Assembly (NCBI RefSeq): GCF_000017625.1 | Contig: NC_009712.1 | Location: forward strand, 930,001 to 994,000 | Reading direction: 5' to 3' | Origin: Methanoregula boonei 6A8 | Lineage (GTDB): Archaea > Halobacteriota > Methanomicrobia > Methanomicrobiales > Methanospirillaceae | Length of the DNA: 64,000 nucleotides | Shown: positions 19,284 through 27,744 of the stretch, in pieces | Layout: the number at the start of each line of letters is the position of its first letter | Numbering within the stretch: the stretch's first letter is position 1 | Notes under the pieces: model-generated | The model's input: the letters and a program-made list of their open reading frames with translations, nothing else | Databases searched by the model: none | What the model was told of the DNA's origin: nothing | Position numbers and translations under genes: made by a program

Positions 19284-19823
19284 CTATTCCAGTACCGTTC
19301 CTGTAAACAGGATATCGATCCTGTACTTGTTCCCATTGGTCAGGCGAGGATCAGTGAGCGTAACGGCCTGACTGAATATGATCGGGAGTGTTACCGTGCC
19401 TGGACTTTTTGATCCGGAATACACCAGAAGAGTACCTGCGCCCGGCGTCCCGTTATAGCCGGTTATGCCAGGATCCGGGTCAGGTGACGTGTTCATACCG
19501 AAGGGATCGGAAAGCACCTTAAATGCGGGTGCAGCGATATAGCGTGCATCCGTATCGTTGTACTCCGTCATATATCCACCAGTTCCGGTGGGTTTTCCCA
19601 CAAGGGGATCCGAAGCAGTTACGCTCCAATTGCCGGCATCGGTTGTTACCGTAAGGGATATGGATGAATCCTGGTTTGTGGTCCCTGGTGTAAGCTGCAT
19701 ATCCGCAATAGTACCAGATACGCTAAGCCCGATCGATTGTGCGGGTACTGGCAGGGAGTACAGCAGCATGAAGAGTACCGCTGCTGTCAATATCTTGATG
19801 CAGATTCTGTCAGGATCCTGCAT
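19284..19823 (-). CDS. Small secreted beta-rich protein
   Basis: 179 residues: signal peptide (about 8-29), then a beta-rich domain with no cysteines, ending GNKYRIDILFTGTV. Placement upstream of the DUF916-like gene (51-base gap) and the final beta-strand pattern shared with the 19905 protein suggest a WxL-like secreted ligand, but no WxL motif is visible. Family not recognised. Confidence 0.6.
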   Translation of the reverse strand: MQDPDRICIKILTAAVLFMLLYSLPVPAQSIGLSVSGTIADMQLTPGTTNQDSSISLTVTTDAGNWSVTASDPLVGKPTGTGGYMTEYNDTDARYIAAPAFKVLSDPFGMNTSPDPDPGITGYNGTPGAGTLLVYSGSKSPGTVTLPIIFSQAVTLTDPRLTNGNKYRIDILFTGTVLE

Positions 19824-19904
19824 GCTCTCTCCGGCAATTACTCACGGAAATACAAAGGATACATGACCGGCATTTCTGGTTCATGCGGATAACCAAAAAG
19901 AAAA

Positions 19905-20462
19905 TTATCCCCCTGTTGCCGCTATCGTATAGGTCAGCTGGATCCAGTAATTGTACCCTGTCGGCAGCTCAAGATCCGTATAGGCAACCGGCTGGGTGAT
20001 CGTATTTGTGAGCAGTACCGGATTGGTGTTTGCCGATCCCGTGTAAACGGTTCGACTAGCGGTTAAGTCCTGGATACTGGATCCCGTCGCGCCATAGGTC
20101 GAATTACTGTTCCCGGTGAACTGCAGGGGCGAGGTAAGGGCTGCATGAACCGGCGAAAGCGTTCCCGACGTTGTGGCATTTACCAGGTGACCGGTGTTAT
20201 ATGTTCCAGACGTGGTATCTGCAACAGTAATCTGATATCCCGTATTTACCGTGGCAGTTATCCCAAGCGATGTATTTGATGCCGGTGAGGCTTGCGGATC
20301 AAGAGGCAAATAAAGGGAGGTCTGGTTTAGAGAAATCGCAACATACGATGCCGGATTTCCCTGAATAGATACCGGCGTGGTTTCATCAGCCATAACCGGT
20401 GCAATCATCATGCATGCAATGGCCAGGAGGCCAGCAATAACGAGCAATTTCAGATTCATCAT
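19905..20462 (-). CDS. Small secreted beta-rich protein (second)
   Basis: 185 residues: signal peptide MNLKLLVIAGLLAIACMMIAPVMA, then a Ser/Thr/Asn-rich beta domain. Its last strand, GYNYWIQLTYTI, parallels GNKYRIDILFTG in the 19284 protein, so the two may be distant paralogues. First gene of the surface operon; an SD-like GGAG precedes the ATG. Function unknown; likely secreted and assembled on the cell surface with its neighbours. Confidence 0.6.
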   Translation of the reverse strand: MMNLKLLVIAGLLAIACMMIAPVMADETTPVSIQGNPASYVAISLNQTSLYLPLDPQASPASNTSLGITATVNTGYQITVADTTSGTYNTGHLVNATTSGTLSPVHAALTSPLQFTGNSNSTYGATGSSIQDLTASRTVYTGSANTNPVLLTNTITQPVAYTDLELPTGYNYWIQLTYTIAATGG

Positions 20463-20741
20463 TTTTCTCCGGTTCGATCACAAGGATCGTTACTGGCGGG
20501 TGACTTCACTATAACGATAAAGGTAAAGAAAATGCTCAGCAATGGCCGGTTCTCTCATATCAGAAAAAAACCCGGCATATAAAATAAGGGAAAACGCTCA
20601 GCAATAATCTAACTCTTTTTTAGGAAGAAAAGAATTTATTTTTGGGGAAATTTCCCCGGAAACAACCATAAAAACCTCCATGTACGTGCAGGGAATACCA
20701 GTTCATTTTTTTTGAAGTTACAGAAATCAGGGACGGGATCA

Positions 20742-21980
20742 ATGAACAGGAAAATATTGTACTGGGGAGGGATTTTTGCGTTTTTTTGTCTGGGGCTGGT
20801 CCTGACTCTCTCCGGTATTTTCTTTTTCTTGGGCATCACCGCGGCGGGCTCGCGCGCCTCTGCTGCTCCTCCCGTCCTCCTGTCGCAGGGAGGCCCGGTT
20901 CCCGTTCCGGCACAGACCCTGGGTACATCTCCCGTCCAGAAAGGTCCCGACCAACCGCCGGGCCAGTATGTCCGGATCCTGACGATCGATGAGAAAACCA
21001 ATACCCCTCTTCCCGCAGTCTTGCTCTTTATCAATGGTCTTTACGCAGGCATGACCGCGGAAAACGGGTCCTTTGACCTCCTGATCACCGGTCCCGGCCC
21101 AAACAGCAGTACTATCCGTGCGGTAAAAGATGGCTACCAGGATATAACCATACGGTCTGATCTCATCAGGCCGGGTGAGGTGCTGCTAAACCTTACCCCC
21201 GGTGATATAATTCCGGTGGAAATTAACGGCCCTCGCGAATCAGAAATAAATATCGTATTTGTTCCCTCCCATACCTCGTTTAACGCCACGGACAACACCA
21301 AAACTGAATTGGATGGATATCCCGGGGGAGAAACGCAGTTTGCATCTGATGTCCGTACGTTTATCAACCAGACGTTTCTGGCATACCCGGCAATCACCTC
21401 GCCCTCGTACCCCCTCCCCCGGGATTACAGACAACGCTTTGATTTTTATTATTTCTGGGACGGTACGACCTATGCAGATGCTTTCGACAGCTGTGCAGGA
21501 ACAATCCCGCAGGACTACTGGGACAATGTCACATTCAGTGACCTGACGATTATACTGTACCCCTCGTACCAGGGCGTGTACTCAGGACCTCCCGGTCAGC
21601 CGGTGGGGTGTACCAATCCCAACGGGCTTGGCAGGGTATACCTCAAGATCTCTGCGGATATGCCTTCCCTTGCGATGCACGAGATCGGCCACGGTCTTTA
21701 TGGCCTCATGGACACCTACTGCGGGGACACCTATTATGCCCAGAATGATCCTGATCCGAATCTCTGGAGCTCCAAGGATGGCTGCAGGGAATATGCCGGT
21801 GGGAATGGCTGGGATCCGGATGCCTGCAGGCAGGTCTCCTCCGGTGTCCCGGGCGGTTGCACAAAAGAGTTCTGGCGCTGGGACCCGGACCCGGATATCA
21901 TGTATTACGGGTACGCGGGCACGTTCGGTAATGCATCGACCAAAAGGATAGTATCCACGCTCATGAGGGTATCTCCCTGA
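20742..21980 (+). CDS. Membrane-anchored HEIGH zinc metalloprotease-like protein
   Basis: 412 residues. N-terminal TM at about 5-30, then a CarboxypepD_reg-like beta domain (about 85-165: TPLPAVLLFINGLYAGMTAENGSFDLL..). A peptidase-like domain follows with SLAMHEIGHGLYGLMDTY: HExGH with a downstream acid, as in M64/metzincin-like zinc peptidases. The C-terminus ends RIVSTLMRVSP. A TTG 30 bases upstream is an alternative start. Extracytoplasmic. Divergent from the surface operon (280 bases apart) and followed closely by the membrane response regulator. Processing of the surface proteins is a reasonable inference. Confidence 0.7.
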   Translation: MNRKILYWGGIFAFFCLGLVLTLSGIFFFLGITAAGSRASAAPPVLLSQGGPVPVPAQTLGTSPVQKGPDQPPGQYVRILTIDEKTNTPLPAVLLFINGLYAGMTAENGSFDLLITGPGPNSSTIRAVKDGYQDITIRSDLIRPGEVLLNLTPGDIIPVEINGPRESEINIVFVPSHTSFNATDNTKTELDGYPGGETQFASDVRTFINQTFLAYPAITSPSYPLPRDYRQRFDFYYFWDGTTYADAFDSCAGTIPQDYWDNVTFSDLTIILYPSYQGVYSGPPGQPVGCTNPNGLGRVYLKISADMPSLAMHEIGHGLYGLMDTYCGDTYYAQNDPDPNLWSSKDGCREYAGGNGWDPDACRQVSSGVPGGCTKEFWRWDPDPDIMYYGYAGTFGNASTKRIVSTLMRVSP

Positions 21981-22001
21981 TTGTTATCCGGTGGCGGGCC
22001 C

Positions 22002-23237
22002 ATGGAGATAAAAAAGTATGCCGGATTCGTGCTTCTGCTCCTCCTCGTGTACCCGGCAGCTGCCGCAGTGGATAACCCCTATCAGAAAATTGCGGTCATC
22101 AGTTTTTCCTTTGCCGATACCGGCGTAAACGAGATCTCATCTGAAGTCCGGTACGGGACTGCGCCAAACCTGGATATCCAGACCGGCACCATAAACGGCC
22201 TTCTCCTTGACAGTCAGCACAGGACAATCGATGAATTTTCTATCAGGGACCCCCGCATACAAATCGGGGAGGGTGACGGTAGCGGGGGAGGCCTGACCGG
22301 AGATGCCCAGTATTCCCATAACGGGGAATTTGGCATAATTGTTCCGTTTATCCCGGATCTACGGTACGTTACCCTTGAGGATACTGCCACCGGGGCCACT
22401 CTTGCCACAGTCGATCTTTCTCCCGCGATAGCAGCCTTTCAGCAGCTCTATCCCCAGGATCCCGATATGCAGTCTGCACAGAATACGGCAGTACCGAATC
22501 AGTCCCTGATGATCGATGAAATCCTGCTGGTGGCAGGAATCATGGCCATGGCAGTCTCCGGGATTGCCTATTATATCGTATTCCTTTACCCCCGGGCAGA
22601 ACGGATTCTTATTGTCGATGATGAAAAAGAGATCGCAGAAGTCTTTTCCCTCCTGCTGGAAAAGAAAGGGTACGTCACGATGAAGGCAAACAGCGGGAAG
22701 GAATGTCTCCTGCTCCTGAAAGCCTGGTGGAAACGTCCCGACATTATTCTGCTCGATATCATGATGTCCCCCATGGACGGGTGGGAAACTCTGGAGAAGA
22801 TCAAGAGCGATCCCCGGTCAAAGATGATCCCGGTGCTGATGCTGACCGGATTTACCCCCACTCCTGATCAGGCACACCGGTACGGGTTATGTATCGACGA
22901 TTATATCTTAAAACCGGTCAATGCACAGGGCCTGTATGATGCTATAGGGAATGTGCTGGAACGCCGCAGGCTCATCCGGGAGGCTGTACGTGCCGCTATG
23001 AGGGCAGGCTATGAAAAAGAGACCGTATGTGCGTATGCCCGCCTCCGCAGGAGAGTTGAGGTGGACAAAAAGCTCCTTGGGATAATCAGTACAGCTTCTC
23101 CGGGAGCCGAATCGGGTCGGGATGCATCCTTTAAGGATATTGCTGCGGTAAACCGGGAGCTTCAGTCGGACCAGGAGACACTCCGCCAGTTGCAAAGGAA
23201 ACTTGAACCGGTACTTTCACCGTTCTTCCCTGCATGA
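22002..23237 (+). CDS. Membrane-anchored response regulator with extracytoplasmic domain
   Basis: 411 residues. Signal peptide/TM (about 4-22), an extracytoplasmic domain of about 150 residues without recognisable family, and a TM at about 175-197 (ILLVAGIMAMAVSGIAYYIVFL). A receiver domain runs from ERILIVDDEKEI with phosphoacceptor Asp in IILLDIMMSPMDGWE, MLTGF and LKPVNA. The C-terminal tail is helical and charged. Receiver domains are normally soluble; one tethered behind an outside sensor is unusual. Twenty-one bases after the metalloprotease stop, so probably one operon. Confidence 0.75.
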   Translation: MEIKKYAGFVLLLLLVYPAAAAVDNPYQKIAVISFSFADTGVNEISSEVRYGTAPNLDIQTGTINGLLLDSQHRTIDEFSIRDPRIQIGEGDGSGGGLTGDAQYSHNGEFGIIVPFIPDLRYVTLEDTATGATLATVDLSPAIAAFQQLYPQDPDMQSAQNTAVPNQSLMIDEILLVAGIMAMAVSGIAYYIVFLYPRAERILIVDDEKEIAEVFSLLLEKKGYVTMKANSGKECLLLLKAWWKRPDIILLDIMMSPMDGWETLEKIKSDPRSKMIPVLMLTGFTPTPDQAHRYGLCIDDYILKPVNAQGLYDAIGNVLERRRLIREAVRAAMRAGYEKETVCAYARLRRRVEVDKKLLGIISTASPGAESGRDASFKDIAAVNRELQSDQETLRQLQRKLEPVLSPFFPA

Positions 23238-23501
23238 ACAACAGGGATGGACAAAAGAGGCCTTCACCTGTTGATGCCGAAGTGTCTGTACAGGGCAGCG
23301 CCCGGGATCGGGACGATGATACGGTACTGAGGGGTATTCGCAGTTTCGCTTGTGGCGTGGCCCCATAAAAACCCGGGGGCGTATGAGAATAAAAAAATAT
23401 TTTGCCCGGAGGATCCCGCAGGGCCGGCACAGTCAAAGATCGGAAGGGGGTGCCATTACTCCTTTTCATGAGGAGGCAAAAGCTGCCGGCGATTGTTCCC
23501 C

Positions 23502-23744
23502 TTACTGTTGTGTACAGAAATGCCCGAGGGCCATGTGGTGCTTTGTGAAGAGTTCGCAGGCAAGGCAGAAGCAGCGGTCCTCTTTTTTCTCCTCAAAACA
23601 GGACATCCCGCGGGAACAGAACAGGGAATCGGGCTGGTACTTTCCCATGTTGTTCTTCCGGTAGCTCGGGCAGATACCGCAGTACTTCATGCAGATCTGC
23701 CGGTTCTCATCGGTATCTTCAACAGCAACCGCAGCGTTTTTCAT
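23502..23744 (-). CDS. DUF2769 small cysteine-rich protein
   Basis: 80 residues from MKNAAVAVE (a GTG at 23795 gives 97). Nine cysteines in the pattern C..YCGICPSY, LFC, SC, CFCLACELF, HFC, typical of DUF2769 proteins of methanogens; predicted to bind metal (zinc or iron-sulfur). A paralogue with the same spacing is at 40990. Function unknown. Confidence 0.75.
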   Translation of the reverse strand: MKNAAVAVEDTDENRQICMKYCGICPSYRKNNMGKYQPDSLFCSRGMSCFEEKKEDRCFCLACELFTKHHMALGHFCTQQ

Positions 23745-23835
23745 GGAAAGGTGATAGGTCCCTTTGGGATAAGAGGTTTCCCCATTCGGTGACACAAAAA
23801 TGTTGTGCCCGGTACATTATCCCGGGCTTCTCCTG

Positions 23836-24183
23836 CTAATTGATGGTTGTCCCGTTAAGGACTGCCGATTCCTGCACTTCGAATGTGGTGGAAGTATTCT
23901 CAATGCGGTACGGACCGGTTGCCTGTACCGGGTACGTGTTGCCGCTCGTTGCATAGGGCACGACAAATTCGCCGTTGACGCTCTCCTGGCGGTACGTGAA
24001 GTTCCTGCCCTGGTTTGTGACCAGCGGGAGATCGATGATACCGGCACCTTTGATACGGGCTCCCTTGACATACTCAAAGATCTTCACGTACTTGAGACCG
24101 ACCGTCCCTGCCGTTGCATCTGACGGGGACTCGTAGATAAGGTCCCTTCCTTGAATCGGGGAAGTGCGGTTGCGGATAACCTG
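23836..24183 (-). pseudogene. C-terminal remnant of archaeal oligosaccharyltransferase AglB (STT3)
   Basis: 115 codons open from just after an in-frame TGA. There is no good start; the first GTG lies deep in the conserved part. The sequence LKYVKIFEYVKGARIKG, then VTNQGRNFTYRQESVNGEFV and the end AVLNGTTIN is the conserved C-terminal tail of methanogen AglB, which is normally 800 or more residues. The membrane part and the WWDYG catalytic region are absent upstream, where unrelated sequence begins. A decayed copy. Confidence 0.8.
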
Positions 24184-24324
24184 TCAGAAACCGGGTTAAT
24201 TGGCCCCCGCCATTCCCTCGGCAGGCTTTGGTGATTTTAAGGCTTTATTGCTTCCGGGTACCGCCACCGTATCCGAATCGCTGCACGTTACACCATCAGG
24301 AAATGGAACAGCCGGACAAAGAGC

Positions 24325-24615
24325 CTATGAGCCATCCGTATTTTGTATAAGGTACTCCCCTTTTCTGGTCAGGACAAACCGGACGGGAAAACAGGATTCC
24401 GTCTGATTATTGCACAATGCACAGGAATGTCCGCAAAGACTGCCGGACTCCGGGGGAGTTACGTCCTTTACCCTGGCAAGGTAACCCTGGTGTTCCATCT
24501 GGAGCAGCCGGCCTTCCAGCTGATTTTTTGTGATTCCCAACCGCTCTGCACATTCTGCGGTGGTCAGATTTCCGTCACGGATCATCCGGGCTATCATCAC
24601 AAATATCCCTGTCAT
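24325..24615 (-). CDS. FeoC-like HTH regulator with iron-sulfur cysteines
   Basis: 96 residues: a winged helix (LTTAECAERLGITKNQLEGRLLQMEHQGYL) followed by CGHSCALCNNQTESC, a Cys cluster like that of FeoC proteins, which bind iron-sulfur clusters, then a basic C-terminal strand region. Last gene of the feo run, 1 base after the preceding stop. Start could also be MIARMIRDG at codon 7. Likely senses iron or oxygen and modulates FeoB or feo transcription. Confidence 0.75.
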   Translation of the reverse strand: MTGIFVMIARMIRDGNLTTAECAERLGITKNQLEGRLLQMEHQGYLARVKDVTPPESGSLCGHSCALCNNQTESCFPVRFVLTRKGEYLIQNTDGS

Positions 24616-24616
24616 A

Positions 24617-25057
24617 TCAGGCCTCAGTCAGATCGCTGAAAAATTTTCGGCCCCATGCATAGGATCCGATGACTGACGGGACGGCCATATAGATTATGGG
24701 TATGATAACCTGTGTCAGGGGCCATGAGGATCCTCCATCTCCCCCGAAAAGAACGGCATTGGCTCCCTGCGCCCCCAGATCGATCAGCGTAATCACACAA
24801 AAGATGAGGGAGAGTAGCATTCCGACATAGAGAAAGGCCTCTGCGCCGGGCCGGTTCTGATGAATCTCTGCAGCCCCGTACAGGAATACCGCGCCGATCA
24901 GGCATAAAACAAAACCCTGGATGATATCCGCCGGAATAAAAAGTACATTCAGGGATACGGCTAAACCCGGAACGATCCCGCCAAGGATCTGAACGATACC
25001 CAAAATAGGATAGACAATCCCCATTCCCAGGGAAAAGACCAGCTTTCGGGTTGACAT
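24617..25057 (-). CDS. Four-helix membrane protein of the feo operon
   Basis: 146 residues from MSTRKLVFS, with four or five hydrophobic helices (GMGIVYPILGIVQILGG, VLFIPADIIQGFVLCLIGAVFL, AFLYVGMLLSLIFCVITL, VIIPIIYMAVPSVIGSYAWG). Not a known Feo component. Its position between feoB and the FeoC-like gene with 1-base gaps on both sides argues that it works with the ferrous iron transporter, perhaps as an accessory subunit. Family not recognised. Confidence 0.65.
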   Translation of the reverse strand: MSTRKLVFSLGMGIVYPILGIVQILGGIVPGLAVSLNVLFIPADIIQGFVLCLIGAVFLYGAAEIHQNRPGAEAFLYVGMLLSLIFCVITLIDLGAQGANAVLFGGDGGSSWPLTQVIIPIIYMAVPSVIGSYAWGRKFFSDLTEA

Positions 25058-25058
25058 A

Positions 25059-27059
25059 TCAGGCACCCCCGATAAAAAACGGTGCGATATGTACCACAGC
25101 CAGCGCTGCGAGGTAAGCGATAACAAGCCCGTACAATACGGAAAAGACCGTCCATTTCCATGAGCCGGTCTCTTTTTTAATAACTGCAACCGAGGACATG
25201 CACGGAACATAGATCAATACAAAGACAAGCAAGGCCAAAGCCGTGACCGCACTCAGCGTAGGATCGGCGTGAAGCGCACTTCCCAGGGCCACGTGGTTTT
25301 CGCCAACACCGTAGAGGACGCCAAGCGATCCTATCACCACTTCTTTTGCCATAAAGCCGAAAATGAGGGCAACAGTGATCTTCCAGTTAAACCCGAGTGG
25401 GGCAACAACGGGCTGGATGACGTGCCCGAGAATTCCCACATAACTTCCCTCACTACCATATGCAACGCCCAAGGGAAGGGATGCCAGGCCCCAGACAATG
25501 ATGGCGATACCAAAGATGACAAGTCCGGCTTTCTGGAGGTACATTGAACCCCGGTCCCACATATGGACAAGCGATGTCCTGCCTGTCGGGAAACGGTAAG
25601 GCGGCATTTCCATCAGGAATGGTGCCGGCTTACCAGGAAGGATCGTTAACCTGAAGAGTTTTGCCGACAGGATTGCAATCACGATGCCAAGTACATACAG
25701 GAAAAATATTACCGTTCCGGCACTGTGCGGGAAAAAGACCCCGGCAAAGAGCACGTAAACCGGGAGACGCGCTCCGCAGGACATGAACGGGTTAATCAAG
25801 ATCGTAATGAGCCTGTCTTTCCTGTCTTCGATGGTCCGGGTAGCCATAATGGCCGGCACGTTGCAGCCAAATCCGATGAGCATCGGAATAAATGATTTGC
25901 CGGGCAAACCGATGGAATACATCAGCCGGTCCATGACAAAAGCGGCACGGGCCAGATAACCGCTGTCTTCAAGAATTGCAAGGATCAAAAACAGGATAAA
26001 AATATTGGGAACAAACCCAAGAACCGTCCCGACGCCGCCAATAATGCCATTGTTGATAAACGATGCAAGCCACTCCGGCCTGATCCCTGCGGTAACTGCA
26101 GAACCAAGAGCATTCATCGCGAAATTGATGGCAGATGTAAAAGGCGCAGCGAACGCAAAGGTAAGCTGGAAGGCGCCCCACATAAGTGCAAGGAAAATCG
26201 GGATACCCAGGTAACGATTCGTTGCAACATGATCGATGAGGTCAGATGCAGACATTCCCCGGACGCAGGTCGGGCAGACCTGTGGCATGAATGCAGCGAT
26301 CAGTTCATACCGCCGGTCAGCCATAGCGGCTTCGGTAAGCGTAAGATCAATTTTGGCAAGCTCTCTGGTTATTGCATCAAAGGCCGGGCTGGATCGAATC
26401 TCATCAGAGATCTTCTCATCGCCTTCAAGAAGACGAATAGCCATCCATCTCGGGGGATAATGGGCAGTAAGAACGGGATCAGTCTTGAGCGCGATGATGA
26501 GATTTGCAATATGCTGCTCGATCTCGTTCCCGTACCCGATGGAATGCTCATGGTGAGGAGAAGTCCCGGCTTCGGCAATAGCCGTCCGGAGAAGTTCATT
26601 AAGACCTTCTCCCCGGCTTCCCACAGTTTTTACTGCAGGTATTTCGAAATATTCCTTGACCCGGGAGGGGTTGATAGTTACGCCCTTTTTCTCTGCCTCA
26701 TCAGACATGTTCAAAGCCATAACCAGCGGTACGCCAAGTTCCATGAGCTGGGTAGTGAGGTACAGGTTTCGTTCGAAGTTGGTGGCGTCAACGATATGGA
26801 TGACTACATCAGGCCTCTCTTCGATAATATAATCACGGGCAACAACTTCGTCAACACTATATGCCGTCAGGCTGTAGGTCCCGGGGAGATCAACGATCTC
26901 GATTTCAGTATTTCCAACCGTGGCAAAGCCGCTCTTTTTCTCTACGGTGACACCCGGCCAGTTGCCAACGTGCTGCCGGGATCCGGTCAGGGTATTGAAA
27001 ATCGTGCTTTTGCCTACATTCGGGTTCCCGGCAAGGGCGATACGTATCCTGTTTTTCAT
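25059..27059 (-). CDS. feoB: Ferrous iron transporter FeoB
   Basis: 666 residues. N-terminal G domain with G1 GNPNVGKST, G2 region GNWPGVTVEKK, G3 DLPGTYSL and G4 ALNMSDE. A helical GDI-like region follows, then a polytopic membrane domain with two Gate motifs (IMATRTIEDRKDRL, with LINPFMSCGARLPVYVLFAG; and CMSSVAVIKKETGS). GTP-gated Fe(II) uptake across the cytoplasmic membrane. Its ATG overlaps the upstream feoA stop. Confidence 0.95.
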   Translation of the reverse strand: MKNRIRIALAGNPNVGKSTIFNTLTGSRQHVGNWPGVTVEKKSGFATVGNTEIEIVDLPGTYSLTAYSVDEVVARDYIIEERPDVVIHIVDATNFERNLYLTTQLMELGVPLVMALNMSDEAEKKGVTINPSRVKEYFEIPAVKTVGSRGEGLNELLRTAIAEAGTSPHHEHSIGYGNEIEQHIANLIIALKTDPVLTAHYPPRWMAIRLLEGDEKISDEIRSSPAFDAITRELAKIDLTLTEAAMADRRYELIAAFMPQVCPTCVRGMSASDLIDHVATNRYLGIPIFLALMWGAFQLTFAFAAPFTSAINFAMNALGSAVTAGIRPEWLASFINNGIIGGVGTVLGFVPNIFILFLILAILEDSGYLARAAFVMDRLMYSIGLPGKSFIPMLIGFGCNVPAIMATRTIEDRKDRLITILINPFMSCGARLPVYVLFAGVFFPHSAGTVIFFLYVLGIVIAILSAKLFRLTILPGKPAPFLMEMPPYRFPTGRTSLVHMWDRGSMYLQKAGLVIFGIAIIVWGLASLPLGVAYGSEGSYVGILGHVIQPVVAPLGFNWKITVALIFGFMAKEVVIGSLGVLYGVGENHVALGSALHADPTLSAVTALALLVFVLIYVPCMSSVAVIKKETGSWKWTVFSVLYGLVIAYLAALAVVHIAPFFIGGA

Positions 27060-27298
27060 CGTGTGCCTCCTGTATCCGGGTTGACCATTATTTTCATGGC
27101 CATACCTTTTGAGAGCGCATAACGGCTGCCGGCTACGGATACGATAAGTGAACCACGGTCAGCACAGATCACCGTAACCCTGCTTTCAGGGCGCAGGCCC
27201 ATGGCAGCGAGCCGCCGCACAAGGCCATCTGTCGCCTGGATTGCGGTAACCGCAGCTTCGGACCCGGGAGGAATAAAGGAGAGAGGAACTGTGGTCAT
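27056..27298 (-). CDS. feoA: FeoA-domain protein (distal copy)
   Basis: 80 residues of the SH3-like FeoA fold: LSFIPPGSEAAVTAIQA, then RRLAAMGLRPESRVTVI and SLIVSVAGSRYALSKGMAMKI. Binds or stimulates FeoB. Overlaps both flanking genes by four bases (ATGA). Confidence 0.9.
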   Translation of the reverse strand: MTTVPLSFIPPGSEAAVTAIQATDGLVRRLAAMGLRPESRVTVICADRGSLIVSVAGSRYALSKGMAMKIMVNPDTGGTR

Positions 27299-27579
27299 GC
27301 CTGGTCTGCCTCCCGTTTAACCGAGATGAAACGCGCATCTTCTTTCCGGAGAGAGAGGTAGTAACCTTTGATCCTGTATTCTATCGGATCACCCAGAGGT
27401 GCCACCCGTACTGATTCGATGAGAGTTCCGGGAACAAACCCAAGGGCAAGCAGGCGCCTCCTGAATGAACCGGTTGCAGTTACCGAAACAACCCGACAAT
27501 TTCCCGGTGGGAGGATCCGGTCGAGCGTGGTAACGTCTCCATCAACTGGTTCGTTCTGGTTGTCCCTTGATTTTTCCAT
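27295..27579 (-). CDS. feoA: FeoA-domain protein (promoter-proximal copy)
   Basis: 94 residues: a short polar N-terminus (MEKSRDNQNEPVDGD), then a FeoA domain with TLDRILPPGNCRVVSV, FRRRLLALGFVPGTLIE and YYLSLRKEDARFI. Two separate FeoA proteins in one operon are common in archaea; they probably form distinct contacts with FeoB. First cistron downstream of the palindromic control region. Confidence 0.88.
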   Translation of the reverse strand: MEKSRDNQNEPVDGDVTTLDRILPPGNCRVVSVTATGSFRRRLLALGFVPGTLIESVRVAPLGDPIEYRIKGYYLSLRKEDARFISVKREADQA

Positions 27580-27596
27580 CTGGTACTCTATTGGAA

Positions 27597-27720
27597 ATTA
27601 GGTTAGGATAACTGAAATCCAAAAAAAATTCGATTCAGTTTTGCATCCCTAAAAAAGTGAGGTTTTATTTTGGAATCCTAATTTTTTGATCGGGATTTTG
27701 GTTAACCGAACCTTTACATT
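27597..27720. promoter_or_regulatory. Divergent feo / DtxR control region with inverted repeats
   Basis: Three features stand out. First, ATTAGGTTAGGATAAC near 27597-27612 resembles a DtxR/IdeR half-palindrome and recurs inverted as GGAATCCTAAT near 27671-27681. Second, AACTGAA at 27610 is mirrored by TTCAGTT at 27634. Third, TTGGTTAACCGAACC at about 27698-27712 is a near-palindrome next to a TATA-like TTTACATT 25 bases before the regulator ATG. Together they suggest iron-dependent repression of feo and autoregulation of the regulator. Confidence 0.6.
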
Positions 27721-27744
27721 TCCAGGCCTCCAAAAGAATGGATC

